NCBI GenBank assembly: GCA_001898145.1
Contig: MKSR01000034.1
Span: forward strand, 38,732 to 102,731
Direction of reading: 5' to 3'
Length of the DNA: 64,000 nt
Source: Dyadobacter sp. 50-39
Lineage (GTDB): Bacteria; Bacteroidota; Bacteroidia; Cytophagales; Spirosomataceae
The position numbers and the translations under genes are program-made. Shown piece after piece: positions 18,724 to 27,186 of this stretch. Under the pieces are notes generated by a model that saw only the letters and a list, made by a program, of their open reading frames with translations, did not search any database and had not been told where the DNA came from. The stretch's first letter is position 1. Each line of letters begins with the position of its first letter.

Positions 18724-19704
18724 ATGAGAAGGGTTTTACGATTTTCAGGAGCATTGTGTTTGCTCGTTGCTACATTACCGGATTTGCAGGCGCAACGGCG
18801 CAAGCTATTTACAGACAGGGTTGCATTCGGCAGGATAACCTACGCGAGCACCCTGGTGGTAAATGGCAGTATGGTCGATGGTTATGTGAAAGTGAAGGGA
18901 AGCAGCCGGTTCATTTTCCCGGTCAGCGATAACTCGGTGTACCGCCCTTTCGCAGCGACCGCTGATGGCACTATGGGCGCCTACTTTTCGGCTAACCCCG
19001 GCATAGCCGTTACCACCAGCCATAAAGGCGGCAATTATCCTCCGCTTCCAACCGGAGCCCCGTTTTCCGTGAACAGCAAGGATAGTAATGTCGGCAAAGT
19101 CTCACCGCAGGAGTACTGGGACATCAATGGCGCAACAGCGACTAAAATCACATTATCGTGGTTTCTGGAAAGCGCAATGTCATCGCTTGCGCCGGGAGGT
19201 AACCTCAACAAAGTTTACATTGTGGGCTGGAACGGCTCGAAATGGGTCAAAATCCCGTCGGTAGTCGATGCGGTATCGCTCTGGGGCGGCGCCAGTAATC
19301 TGAGCTCGGGATCAATGACTACCGTTTCTCCGATAGTACCCAACACCTACCTGGCCTACACTTTCGGGGCAGACCTTTCCTCTGCGCGCGAAATAGCGGC
19401 GGGCGCCGATAGCGCACTGGTAGCCAGGGATGCAGGCGAAATCTTGAAACCATTTGATAGCTCCGCTGATGAAGTCGAAGCGGTGGTATACCCGAATCCG
19501 GCAAGAGACCGGATTTTCATCCGCTATGGACGCAAGATAAAACAGGTATCGGTGTGGGATGTGAACGGTCGCCGTATCCTGAATGTGAGTCGCGGTTATG
19601 AAAATGGAATCGATGTGCGAGGCGTTCGGCCGGGAATGTATGTTGTCAATGTGGAAGACGAGAGAGGGGGAACCACATCACGGAAAATAATAATCAACAA
19701 ATAA
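18724..19704 (+). CDS. Secreted protein with type IX sorting domain
   Basis: Exported protein of unknown function, secreted across the outer membrane by the type IX system. Starting at 18724 it has 326 residues and a clean signal peptide (LCLLVATLPDLQAQ). The C-terminal 75 residues form a type A sorting domain with the landmarks VVYPNPARDRIFIRYG, VSVWDVNGRRIL, GIDVRGVRPGMYVVNVED and a final KIIINK. The middle region, about residues 30-230, contains GSSRFIFPVSDNSVYRPF and many Gly, Ser and aromatic residues, suggesting a beta-sandwich, but I recognise no catalytic motif. Its position between polysaccharide genes suggests a surface role connected to the capsule. Function is unassigned. Confidence 0.8.
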   Translation: MRRVLRFSGALCLLVATLPDLQAQRRKLFTDRVAFGRITYASTLVVNGSMVDGYVKVKGSSRFIFPVSDNSVYRPFAATADGTMGAYFSANPGIAVTTSHKGGNYPPLPTGAPFSVNSKDSNVGKVSPQEYWDINGATATKITLSWFLESAMSSLAPGGNLNKVYIVGWNGSKWVKIPSVVDAVSLWGGASNLSSGSMTTVSPIVPNTYLAYTFGADLSSAREIAAGADSALVARDAGEILKPFDSSADEVEAVVYPNPARDRIFIRYGRKIKQVSVWDVNGRRILNVSRGYENGIDVRGVRPGMYVVNVEDERGGTTSRKIIINK

Positions 19705-19762
19705 TACGCCCTTCCCTGAGGCTTTGATTAACTTTGCAACTAACGCATTTTAAAAATACTCA

Positions 19763-20623
19763 ATGAAAATAGTTGTTTTAGGTGCCTCAGGCCAGCTGGG
19801 AAGCTGCCTTAAAAAAGTCTCAACGGAACGTAATCTCACCGACATCTCCTTCCCTTCCGAAGAAAACGCAAACATTCTCGATAAAGATTTACTCGACCAG
19901 TTATTCACAGCTGAGAAGCCTCAGTTTGTGATCAACTGCGCAGCTTACACGGCGGTTGACAAAGCCGAGGATGATGTAGACACCTGCCGGAAGGTTAACC
20001 GCGATGGCGCCGCGTACATAGCAGAAGCTTGCAAGAACCATCAGGCGACGCTCATCCATGTTTCCACCGACTTTGTTTTCAAGGGAGACGTGCCCAAGCT
20101 GCTTTCAGAAACCGATGCGGCAGAACCGGAAAACATTTACGGGTTGACCAAACTTGAAGGCGAAGCGGCCATTGCAGAAATCCTGCCCGCGCATTACACA
20201 CTTCGCACAAGCTGGTTGTATTCCGAGTTTGGCAATAATTTTGTTAAAACAATGCTCCGCCTGGGCCGCGAGCGCGAGCAGCTGGGTGTGATTATCGACC
20301 AGGCAGGCTCCCCTACTTACGCGATCGACCTGGCCAATGCGATACTGGACATTATCGAGTCTGATAACAAATCTTACGGCATCTACCATTACAGCAATGA
20401 AGGCGTTACTTCCTGGTATGATTTCGCCAAAGCCGTTTTTGATCTGAGCGCAACAAGCGTAAAGCTCAATCCGGTCAAAACTTCCGAGTACGTGACCCGC
20501 GCGGTTCGGCCGGCTTATTCTGTCATGGACAAGTCCAAGATCAAAAGCACATTCGGCATTGAGATTCCCTACTGGCGCGACAGCCTGGCCGTTTGTACGG
20601 AGAGGATCCTGGCTAACGGCTGA
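19763..20623 (+). CDS. rfbD: dTDP-4-dehydrorhamnose reductase
   Basis: Last enzyme of dTDP-L-rhamnose synthesis, NAD(P)H dependent. The 286 residues show the Rossmann loop LGASGQLGSCL at residues 6-16, NCAAYTAVDKAEDD near residue 55 (RmlD hallmark), HVSTDFVFKGD near residue 98, and the Tyr-x3-Lys pair in NIYGLTKLEGEA. TSWLYSEFGNNFVKTMLR near residue 150 also matches the family. It is separated from rfbC-B-A by the WcaJ-like and T9SS genes. Its 3' end overlaps the convergent Wzi-type gene by 11 bases. Confidence 0.95.
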   Translation: MKIVVLGASGQLGSCLKKVSTERNLTDISFPSEENANILDKDLLDQLFTAEKPQFVINCAAYTAVDKAEDDVDTCRKVNRDGAAYIAEACKNHQATLIHVSTDFVFKGDVPKLLSETDAAEPENIYGLTKLEGEAAIAEILPAHYTLRTSWLYSEFGNNFVKTMLRLGREREQLGVIIDQAGSPTYAIDLANAILDIIESDNKSYGIYHYSNEGVTSWYDFAKAVFDLSATSVKLNPVKTSEYVTRAVRPAYSVMDKSKIKSTFGIEIPYWRDSLAVCTERILANG

Positions 20624-22124
20624 CTTTGAAATGGAAGTCTTTCCGGATAGACAGCATTAGACCTGCCGCCGGATCGAACAGCTTACCCCGGTCGACAGAC
20701 AATGCCACCTGAACAGTTGATCCGCCCAGAAAACTGGTCTGCTTCGCCAGCGCGAGCAGACCAGAAAATTGATATACCGTCTCCCGAAACGGCTGGTCAT
20801 AAGTTCCCTGATTGCTCGAAAAAGAGAGCTTGGTTTTCCAATGGATTCTTTGAAGCGAACCCTTCATGCCCAGATGCGTAACCCAAACGCGGTTGTTGTT
20901 GGTGAAAAAATCTGCATACAAAGGCCAGTTATTTTCTGTCGCAGCGGTGATAAACGGCGTTCCGATCCCTCTTCCAAAATACGACCATCCATCCCGCACC
21001 TGACCGTTGTTGAAATAGTCATCTTTTCCGCGAATCCCGTTCGCATTCGTAGTCTCGGTGCCGCCCTGACTTTTCGTATATAATAATTCCAAAGTCAGCT
21101 TGTCAAGCGAAAAGCTGGCCGGTTCTGTATGTTTGAAATTGAACACAAGTCCATTCAGCCCATCTTTGATGTTGTTCAGATAAAACAGTGAGCCGTCTTC
21201 GACCAGGTTCTGCCTGTAAAGAAAGATATTGACATTTGGCAGGTCAAACTCGATACCCGCATCCAGACTGGCGACGTGATTGCCGATCCGGTTTGTCCGG
21301 TCAAAATTTGAAAGCTCTGTTTTGTTTTTCGGCTTCAATCCGGTAATCACATACCAATAATAGCCCAGTCCGTTGGGCATCTGCCCGTTTTCCGTAAAAT
21401 AAGGTGATTTTCCACCCCATTGAACCGCGTGATTAAATCCGCCATATAGCTTAACCTTTCCCGACGGCCTTCCAAGCCGGACGAATAGCGCCTTATTGTG
21501 CAATTTAAGATGGCTGGTGATTGGCCTGCTATTTTCAAAGATTCCGTCCGAGTAGAAACCTTTGAAATAAAGAAAATTCTTGATCAGCGGCTTGTATTCA
21601 GCAAAGCCCAGCTGAATTTTGGGAATAGGAAGCGCATTTCCCGACCACATGTACGCCCCCGAGCCAAGTTCATCATCGTTGAATCCTGCATATTGTTTGA
21701 ACCTGCCCACAGTAAACTGAAATCCTTTGAAGTCGATTCCGGCGTAGGCCTGCGGAAGCAGTACCTTGCTGTGTTTGCTGACATTGCCAACCACTTCCAC
21801 GCCATATACGTAGGTCCAGTTCTTTTTTGCCAGCGTATCACGGGAGAATGGCTGCCTTCCGGTTATGCCGGCCCGGAGACTTCCCGCCTGGCCGGTCATG
21901 GAAACTACGCCCCATTGGTTTGCATGAAACCAGAACGGAGTGCGCGAGCTGGTCGATCCGTATCCGGCCACTTCGACCCAGGCCTGGGTATGCCCGGCAG
22001 CCGAACTGGTATCCTGCCCAGCAACCGGATGTAAAAGGCCCACGGCAATAACCACCAATACGATATAGAACAGTTTTGTGCAGCGAGTGGGAAAAGCCTC
22101 AGAGCTTGTGTAGATCTGGATCAT
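20613..22124 (-). CDS. Capsule assembly Wzi family outer-membrane protein (copy 2)
   Basis: Second Wzi-type beta-barrel of the locus, convergent with rfbD. The 503 residues include a hydrophobic signal region (FYIVLVVIAVGLLHPVAG), then AGYGSTSSRTPFWFHANQWG near residue 53. This is the same opening pattern (T-x-PFW-x2-NQ-G) as in copy 1, and both also share KLYGGFNH and IGNH elements. Alternating aromatic strands run to the end. Two paralogous Wzi-like proteins bracketing the rhamnose genes suggest two surface-attachment or assembly factors for one polymer, or differing partners. The annotated ATG at 22124 leaves an n-region of about 15 residues; a later start would also be possible. Confidence 0.82.
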   Translation of the reverse strand: MIQIYTSSEAFPTRCTKLFYIVLVVIAVGLLHPVAGQDTSSAAGHTQAWVEVAGYGSTSSRTPFWFHANQWGVVSMTGQAGSLRAGITGRQPFSRDTLAKKNWTYVYGVEVVGNVSKHSKVLLPQAYAGIDFKGFQFTVGRFKQYAGFNDDELGSGAYMWSGNALPIPKIQLGFAEYKPLIKNFLYFKGFYSDGIFENSRPITSHLKLHNKALFVRLGRPSGKVKLYGGFNHAVQWGGKSPYFTENGQMPNGLGYYWYVITGLKPKNKTELSNFDRTNRIGNHVASLDAGIEFDLPNVNIFLYRQNLVEDGSLFYLNNIKDGLNGLVFNFKHTEPASFSLDKLTLELLYTKSQGGTETTNANGIRGKDDYFNNGQVRDGWSYFGRGIGTPFITAATENNWPLYADFFTNNNRVWVTHLGMKGSLQRIHWKTKLSFSSNQGTYDQPFRETVYQFSGLLALAKQTSFLGGSTVQVALSVDRGKLFDPAAGLMLSIRKDFHFKVSR

Positions 22125-22288
22125 TATAGCGCAATAACGTTGATAAGAGTTTACCCACTAAAAATAGTATTTAAATCCTGCCTATTCTATCATTTATGAT
22201 AAATTAGCAGTCCTGAGCCGTTACACATATACCCGCCGTTAACGCTTCGTTAACATTTTTACATGCTAAAAGTCAATCAAAACCGTTC

Positions 22289-22296
22289 TACTTTTG
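22289..22296 (+). promoter_or_regulatory. Candidate -7 promoter box (TACTTTTG) upstream of the symporter unit
   Basis: Fits TAnnTTTG and stands 56 bases before the microprotein ATG at 22352. No convincing -33 TTTG is seen at the right distance, so this is a moderate candidate only. Confidence 0.38.
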
Positions 22297-22351
22297 CTTG
22301 TGGCAGAATACCCGGCCATTTTTTTGAGTACTAAACCTTTCGACCCGAACG

Positions 22352-22495
22352 ATGATCATAAAAGAAGATAGCTCGCAGGACCGCGACGGGCTGCCCCCAT
22401 TTGTCAATAGCTGGAAACAGCTTTACATTCTGCTGATCGGCATGCTCGCATTGCAAATTGTCCTCTTCTATTTATTTATGACCCGTTTTCAATGA
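22352..22495 (+). CDS. 47-residue single-helix membrane microprotein coupled to the symporter
   Basis: A short open frame directly before the sodium:solute symporter gene. It begins MIIKEDSSQDRDG, then NSWKQLYILLIG and a hydrophobic segment of about 20 residues (residues 25-43), and ends YLFMTRFQ. This gives a polar N-terminus of about 22 residues, one transmembrane helix and a short tail with an arginine. Its TGA stop overlaps the symporter ATG (ATGA at 22492-22495), a strong sign that the frame is translated. By analogy with small partner proteins of other solute:sodium symporters it may be a small subunit or assembly factor; it is shorter than the DUF4212 or DUF485 partners and I do not recognise a family. 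Confidence 0.72.
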   Translation: MIIKEDSSQDRDGLPPFVNSWKQLYILLIGMLALQIVLFYLFMTRFQ

Positions 22496-24189
22496 GCACA
22501 CTCGACTGGACTGTTCTTTCGCTTACCCTTTTATTTGTAGTACTGTACGGAATCTATCGCAGCCGTGAGAAGCATACGATGGATTCATTCCTGCTGGCCG
22601 GGCAGTCGATGCCGTGGTACCATGTGACCCTGTCGCTGATGGCCACCCAGGCCAGCGCCATCACTTTCCTTTCTGCTCCCGGACAGGCCTATACCGACGG
22701 GATGCGGTTTGTCCAGTTCTATTTCGGCCTGCCGCTTGCCATGGTGGTACTTTGCGTGACATTTGTTCCCAAATTTGGAAAGCTGAAAATATTCACCGCT
22801 TATGAATTTCTGGAAGGGCGCTTTGATCTGCGCACGCGCGCGCTGACCGCATTTCTTTTCCTATTGCAGCGCGGCCTGTCCACAGGCCTGTCCATTTATG
22901 CGCCTTCCCTGATCCTTTCGGCCATTCTGGGCTGGGACATTACCTGGACCAACATCATTTCCGGAGGCGTGGTCATACTTTATACAACTCTTGGCGGCTC
23001 GCGGGCGGTTTCCCACACGCATTTACAACAGATGGGCATTATCACCATCGGGATGGTGGTGGCTGGCGTGATGGTGGTAAAGCTGCTTCCCGATCAGGTC
23101 TCTTTCACCGACGCGCTGCATGTGGCCGGCAAGATGGGCAAGGTTAATCTGATCGATTTTACATTTGACCTTAACAACAGGTATAATGTCTGGTCTGGCC
23201 TGATCGGCGGCTTCTTTTTGCAGCTCTCCTATTTTGGTACGGATCAGTCGCAGGTCGGGCGGTTTCTGACGGGCAGCTCCCAGGGCCAAAGCAAGCTCGG
23301 GCTAGCCATGAACGGGCTTTTGAAAATCCCGATGCAGTTTCTGATCCTTTTGGTGGGCGTGCTGGTATTTGCATTCTATCAGTTTACCACTCCCCCGCTT
23401 TTCTTTAATCAAACCGCCGTCGATCGGGTCAAATCCGGCCCATACTCGGCTGAATATGCAGCGCTTGAAAAACAGCATGATCAGATCCAGTCCGTCAAGC
23501 GGCCGCAGGTTATGGCCCTTACCGAGGCGATCCGTAAAGATGACCAGCAGGCAATCTCCGCATCACGGGCCGTTTTGGCAGAGCTGGAAGGCAAAGTAAA
23601 AGATGTCCGAAAACAAGCTGCCGGTGTGCTTTCAAAGGCCAGTGGCGGGGAAACCAACGACGTAAACTATATTTTCCTTCGGTTTGTGATCGACTACCTT
23701 CCCGCAGGTATGGTGGGCCTTTTGATTGCAGTGATCCTGCTGGCCTCGATGGGTTCGGTGGCTGCCGCCTACAATTCGCTGGCCTCATGCACGATAATCG
23801 ACATTTATAAGCGGATCATCCGTAAAGACGAAGACGGACGCAACTACGTGGCAGCCTCCCGCTGGGCAACCTTCTTTTGGGGAGTATTCTGTATTGCTGT
23901 CGCGCAATACGCCTCCCGGCTGGGCAGTATGATCGAGGCCGTCAATATCCTGGGCTCACTGTTTTACGGTACGATCCTTGGGATTTTCTTGGTCGCATTC
24001 TACTTCAAAAGCATTGGCAGCCGCGCGGTTTTCTGGGGAAGCATCATCGGTGAGCTATTTGTGATCGCAAGCTATGTGATCGATCTGACCGCATTTCTTT
24101 GGCTGAACCTGATTGGCTGCGCGCTGGTGATCCTGTTTGCCTGGCTCATTCAGAAACTTTGGCCCGAACGCCAGGTAGCCAACCGTTAA
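22492..24189 (+). CDS. Sodium:solute symporter (SSS family)
   Basis: Inner-membrane sodium-coupled uptake system of unknown substrate. The 565-residue protein has about thirteen to fifteen membrane helices. SSS landmarks are the first-helix YGIYRSREKHTMDSFLLAGQ, MPWYHVTLSLMATQASAITF, and FGTDQSQVGRFLTG near residue 245. An unusual hydrophilic, helix-rich insertion spans about residues 305-385, with many Lys, Glu, Gln and Ala residues, between two helices. This insertion could contact the microprotein or another partner. It shares an ATGA overlap with the preceding microprotein gene. A perfect hairpin follows the stop codon. Substrate cannot be read from the sequence. Confidence 0.88.
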   Translation: MSTLDWTVLSLTLLFVVLYGIYRSREKHTMDSFLLAGQSMPWYHVTLSLMATQASAITFLSAPGQAYTDGMRFVQFYFGLPLAMVVLCVTFVPKFGKLKIFTAYEFLEGRFDLRTRALTAFLFLLQRGLSTGLSIYAPSLILSAILGWDITWTNIISGGVVILYTTLGGSRAVSHTHLQQMGIITIGMVVAGVMVVKLLPDQVSFTDALHVAGKMGKVNLIDFTFDLNNRYNVWSGLIGGFFLQLSYFGTDQSQVGRFLTGSSQGQSKLGLAMNGLLKIPMQFLILLVGVLVFAFYQFTTPPLFFNQTAVDRVKSGPYSAEYAALEKQHDQIQSVKRPQVMALTEAIRKDDQQAISASRAVLAELEGKVKDVRKQAAGVLSKASGGETNDVNYIFLRFVIDYLPAGMVGLLIAVILLASMGSVAAAYNSLASCTIIDIYKRIIRKDEDGRNYVAASRWATFFWGVFCIAVAQYASRLGSMIEAVNILGSLFYGTILGIFLVAFYFKSIGSRAVFWGSIIGELFVIASYVIDLTAFLWLNLIGCALVILFAWLIQKLWPERQVANR

Positions 24190-24191
24190 GT

Positions 24192-24216
24192 GCTATGCGT
24201 AAAAATTACGCATAGC
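24192..24216 (+). repeat. Perfect 11-bp hairpin after the symporter gene
   Basis: GCTATGCGTAA (24192-24202), three A bases, then TTACGCATAGC (24206-24216), two bases after the symporter stop. No T-run follows, so it could be a rho-type or RNA-stability hairpin, or an operator for an unknown factor. The palindrome itself is certain. Confidence 0.6.
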
Positions 24217-24576
24217 CGAATGCTACAAACATGCCCTGCAAAGTACAATTCTCTTTAAAAATTTAACATTTTAAAGAAAGCATGGTGCGCTGCCCATTTT
24301 TTTCAAAGATCTAGGAAACTATTCCCGCATTTAAATCCTTAATAAGTACAATCCGACAACGGGGCAGCTTATACGCAGACCACTTATGTCACCGATTGTT
24401 TACAAAAATTCTCTAAATCTGCTGGCTATGTTAACGCCGTTCAATCCTTTCTTTTCCGGGGTCAAAATCCTATGGCTGGCCACCGACAGCTGATCTATTT
24501 CTCTCACCATTTTTCCGACTGTTCATCATCAGACAGCAACACGTTATCTCTATCCAAAATTCTAATTAACACCTAC
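24217..24576. other. Noncoding spacer between the symporter and the efflux operon
   Basis: About 360 bases, AT-rich in the first half. An in-frame extension of the tolC-like frame reaches back to 24472, but it has no signal peptide at its start and reads as untranslated leader. I see no RNA gene and no clean promoter here, although the efflux operon promoter must lie in this stretch. Confidence 0.5.
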
Positions 24577-25941
24577 ATGAAGTATTGGTCTAAGCCACAA
24601 AAAACAACGCGTTTGGCGCTTAGCTCGGCATTGCTCTTATTGAATTTGCTCAGTACAGCCCTGGCGCAGGGCATCCAGGAGAGTAGCCGGCAAGCCCCGG
24701 TTCTGGAACAGGCAACTTTACAGGATGTGGTTGCATATGCGATCAAAAACCAGCCAGCCATCCAGCAATCGCTGATCGACGAGCAGATCACCGCTAGCCA
24801 AGTCCGGGCCAAACTGGCCGACTGGTACCCGCAGATCGGCTTTAACTACAATTTGCAGCACAATTTCATCGTCCAGACCAGCATCATTGCCGGAAACCCG
24901 GTGAAGCTGGGCGTAAACAATGTCTCTGCGACCCAGTTTACACTTTCTCAGCAGATCTTCAACCGCGATGTGCTACTGGCCAAACGCACGCGCGCAGATG
25001 TCCTGTTTGCCGCAAGCCAGAACACGGTCAACAACAAGACCGACCTGGCTGTGAATGTCTCCAAGGCATTCTACGATGTTTTGGCTACTACTCAGCAGAT
25101 CCGGGTCGCCGACGAGGATATCCTGCGGCTAGAACGCAGCCTCAAAGATGCTCAAAACCAGTACAAATCCGGCATTGCAGACAAAATCGACTACAAACGG
25201 GCAACCATTTCGCTTAACAACACGCGCGCCAACAAAAAGAGCAACGAGGAAGTGCTCAAAGCCAAAGTGGAATACCTGAAAACACTGATGGGTTATCCGC
25301 TGGACAAAGCCCTGCAGATCGGCTATGACACCTTGCAGATGGAGCGGGAAATTGCCCTGGACACTTTGCAGAATGTCGATCTGAACGCGCGCATCGAATA
25401 CCAGATCCTGGCTACACAGAAGAAGCTGGCAGAAGCCAATGTGCAGTATAACAAATGGAGCTACCTGCCCAACCTGTCCTTGAATGGGGCCTATAACCTG
25501 AACTTTCAGAACAACCGCTTCACAGATTTGTATGGTAAAAACTATCCCAACTCCTTCGGGCTGCTAACCCTTTCGCTACCAATTTACCAGGGGGGAAAAA
25601 GAAAGGCCAACACAAGGCTGGCCGAGTGGCAGCTCAGGCGCCTGGACTGGGACCTGAAAGGTTTACAAAACAATGTCAACTCTGAATACGCGAGCGCCCT
25701 TGCCAACTATAAAGGCAACCTGACAAACCTTCTGGCTCAGAAAGAAAATGTTGAGCTTGCCCGCGAGGTGTATGATGTGATCCAGCTGCAATACAAATCC
25801 GGCATTAAAACCTACCTGGAAGTGGTCACCTCCGAAACAGACCTTCGCCTGGCCCGTATCAACTATTATAATGCATTGTACCAGGTACTGGCCAGTAAGA
25901 TCGACCTTCAGAAAGCGCTCGGGCAGATCAATGTTCAGTAG
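24577..25941 (+). CDS. TolC-family outer-membrane efflux protein
   Basis: Outer-membrane channel of a tripartite efflux pump. I start it at the ATG at 24577, giving 454 residues with a signal peptide (LALSSALLLLNLLSTALAQ). Two repeated outer-membrane-efflux units are visible. The first has QATLQDVVAYAIKNQP, the second ARIEYQILATQKKLAEANVQ. Coiled-coil helices rich in Gln, Ala and Asn follow each, and the end reads LEVVTSETDLRLARINYYNALYQVL, a TolC-family hallmark. It lies 66 bases before the adaptor gene in the same orientation. The order of TolC, adaptor, pump is common in Bacteroidota. Confidence 0.92.
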   Translation: MKYWSKPQKTTRLALSSALLLLNLLSTALAQGIQESSRQAPVLEQATLQDVVAYAIKNQPAIQQSLIDEQITASQVRAKLADWYPQIGFNYNLQHNFIVQTSIIAGNPVKLGVNNVSATQFTLSQQIFNRDVLLAKRTRADVLFAASQNTVNNKTDLAVNVSKAFYDVLATTQQIRVADEDILRLERSLKDAQNQYKSGIADKIDYKRATISLNNTRANKKSNEEVLKAKVEYLKTLMGYPLDKALQIGYDTLQMEREIALDTLQNVDLNARIEYQILATQKKLAEANVQYNKWSYLPNLSLNGAYNLNFQNNRFTDLYGKNYPNSFGLLTLSLPIYQGGKRKANTRLAEWQLRRLDWDLKGLQNNVNSEYASALANYKGNLTNLLAQKENVELAREVYDVIQLQYKSGIKTYLEVVTSETDLRLARINYYNALYQVLASKIDLQKALGQINVQ

Positions 25942-26007
25942 CTGATCCAGTCCGCATTCTGCGCGCAATTTTTAACTCCTTGCTTCAATCGAAAATATTT
26001 TGATGAT

Positions 26008-27147
26008 ATGTTTTTAAATACAATGAAATATTACCCCGCTGCCCTGCTCGCACTGACGATCTATTCCTGCGGCAAAAAAGATCAGCAACAGCAGCCTGCG
26101 ACGCCTCCTGCTGTCCAGGTGAGCTTATCGGAAGTGACAACTTCGGAAGCTTCCTATTACGATGAATACCCGGCAACGGTAGTGCCGCTTAACGAGGTTG
26201 AACTGCGCCCGCAGGTGACCGGCTTTGTCACCGGCATCCATTTCACCGATGGCTCCCGGGTACGCAAAGGTCAGCTGCTTTACACGATCGATGCGCAGCT
26301 TTATGATGCGAACTACGATCAGGCTGTGGCTAATCTGAACGTTCAGCAGGCCAACCTGGCACGCGCTCAGAAAGACGCTGATCGTTACCATGAGCTTGAA
26401 AAGAATGATGCGGTGGCCAAACAGCTCGTTGATAATGCCGACGCTGCGCTTGAAGTCGCCAAAAGGCAGGTCGACGCGGCCCAAGCCAGCATCAAAGCCA
26501 GCCAAACCAGCGTTCGTTACACGAAGGTAACCGCCCCTTTTGATGGCATCATCGGCATCTCACAGGTGAAGGTCGGTGCGCCGGTTTCAGCAGGTCAAAC
26601 CATCTTGAACACCGTATCAACCGATAGCCAGCTGGCAGTTGATTTCAACGTGGACCAGAAAGAAATTTACCGCTTTACCACCTTGATGAAATCTCAAAAG
26701 GCAACAGACTCGACTTTCTCGATCAAATTTGGAACCGAGGTCTACCCGGCCCACGGAAAGATCGCCCTGCTGGACCGCGCCGTCGATCCGCAAACCGGAA
26801 GCATCAAGGCCCGGTTGGTATTTCCCAATAAGGACAACCAGCTCCGCGCCGGCATGAGCGGTACGGTGATGGTGCTCAACAATGCAGGCTCTAAATCCGT
26901 GGTAATCCCTTACAAAGCAGTAACTGAGCAGCTAGGCGAGTACTTTGTCTACGTGGCCGGTGACAGCAGCAAGGTTACCCAGCGCAAAGTGGTGCTCGGA
27001 ACAGCACTCGGCCCGAACATCATTATCAAAGATGGGCTGAAAGAAGGCGAAAAAATCGCCGTGGAAGGCGTGCAAAACCTTCGCGAAGGGGCAGTTGTAC
27101 AGGAAGGTGCGCCAGCTCAGGCTCAGGGCGCAGCTCCAAAAAAATAA
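26008..27147 (+). CDS. RND efflux periplasmic adaptor (AcrA/MexA-like lipoprotein)
   Basis: Membrane-fusion protein linking the inner-membrane pump to the TolC channel. The 379 residues begin with a lipoprotein signal (LLALTIYSC, lipobox Cys at about residue 21; an alternative ATG at 26023 gives the same mature protein). The lipoyl half-motif VELRPQVTGFVTGIHFTDGS is near residue 66, followed by an alpha-hairpin (ANYDQAVANLNVQQANLARA). The barrel domain has APFDGIIGISQVKVGAPVSAG near residue 170 and the membrane-proximal region has DPQTGSIKARLVFPN. It is followed after 39 bases by the pump gene. Confidence 0.93.
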   Translation: MFLNTMKYYPAALLALTIYSCGKKDQQQQPATPPAVQVSLSEVTTSEASYYDEYPATVVPLNEVELRPQVTGFVTGIHFTDGSRVRKGQLLYTIDAQLYDANYDQAVANLNVQQANLARAQKDADRYHELEKNDAVAKQLVDNADAALEVAKRQVDAAQASIKASQTSVRYTKVTAPFDGIIGISQVKVGAPVSAGQTILNTVSTDSQLAVDFNVDQKEIYRFTTLMKSQKATDSTFSIKFGTEVYPAHGKIALLDRAVDPQTGSIKARLVFPNKDNQLRAGMSGTVMVLNNAGSKSVVIPYKAVTEQLGEYFVYVAGDSSKVTQRKVVLGTALGPNIIIKDGLKEGEKIAVEGVQNLREGAVVQEGAPAQAQGAAPKK

Positions 27148-27186
27148 GCAGCCGGTCCGTTTTCCTATTTCATAAACCAGTACGAA

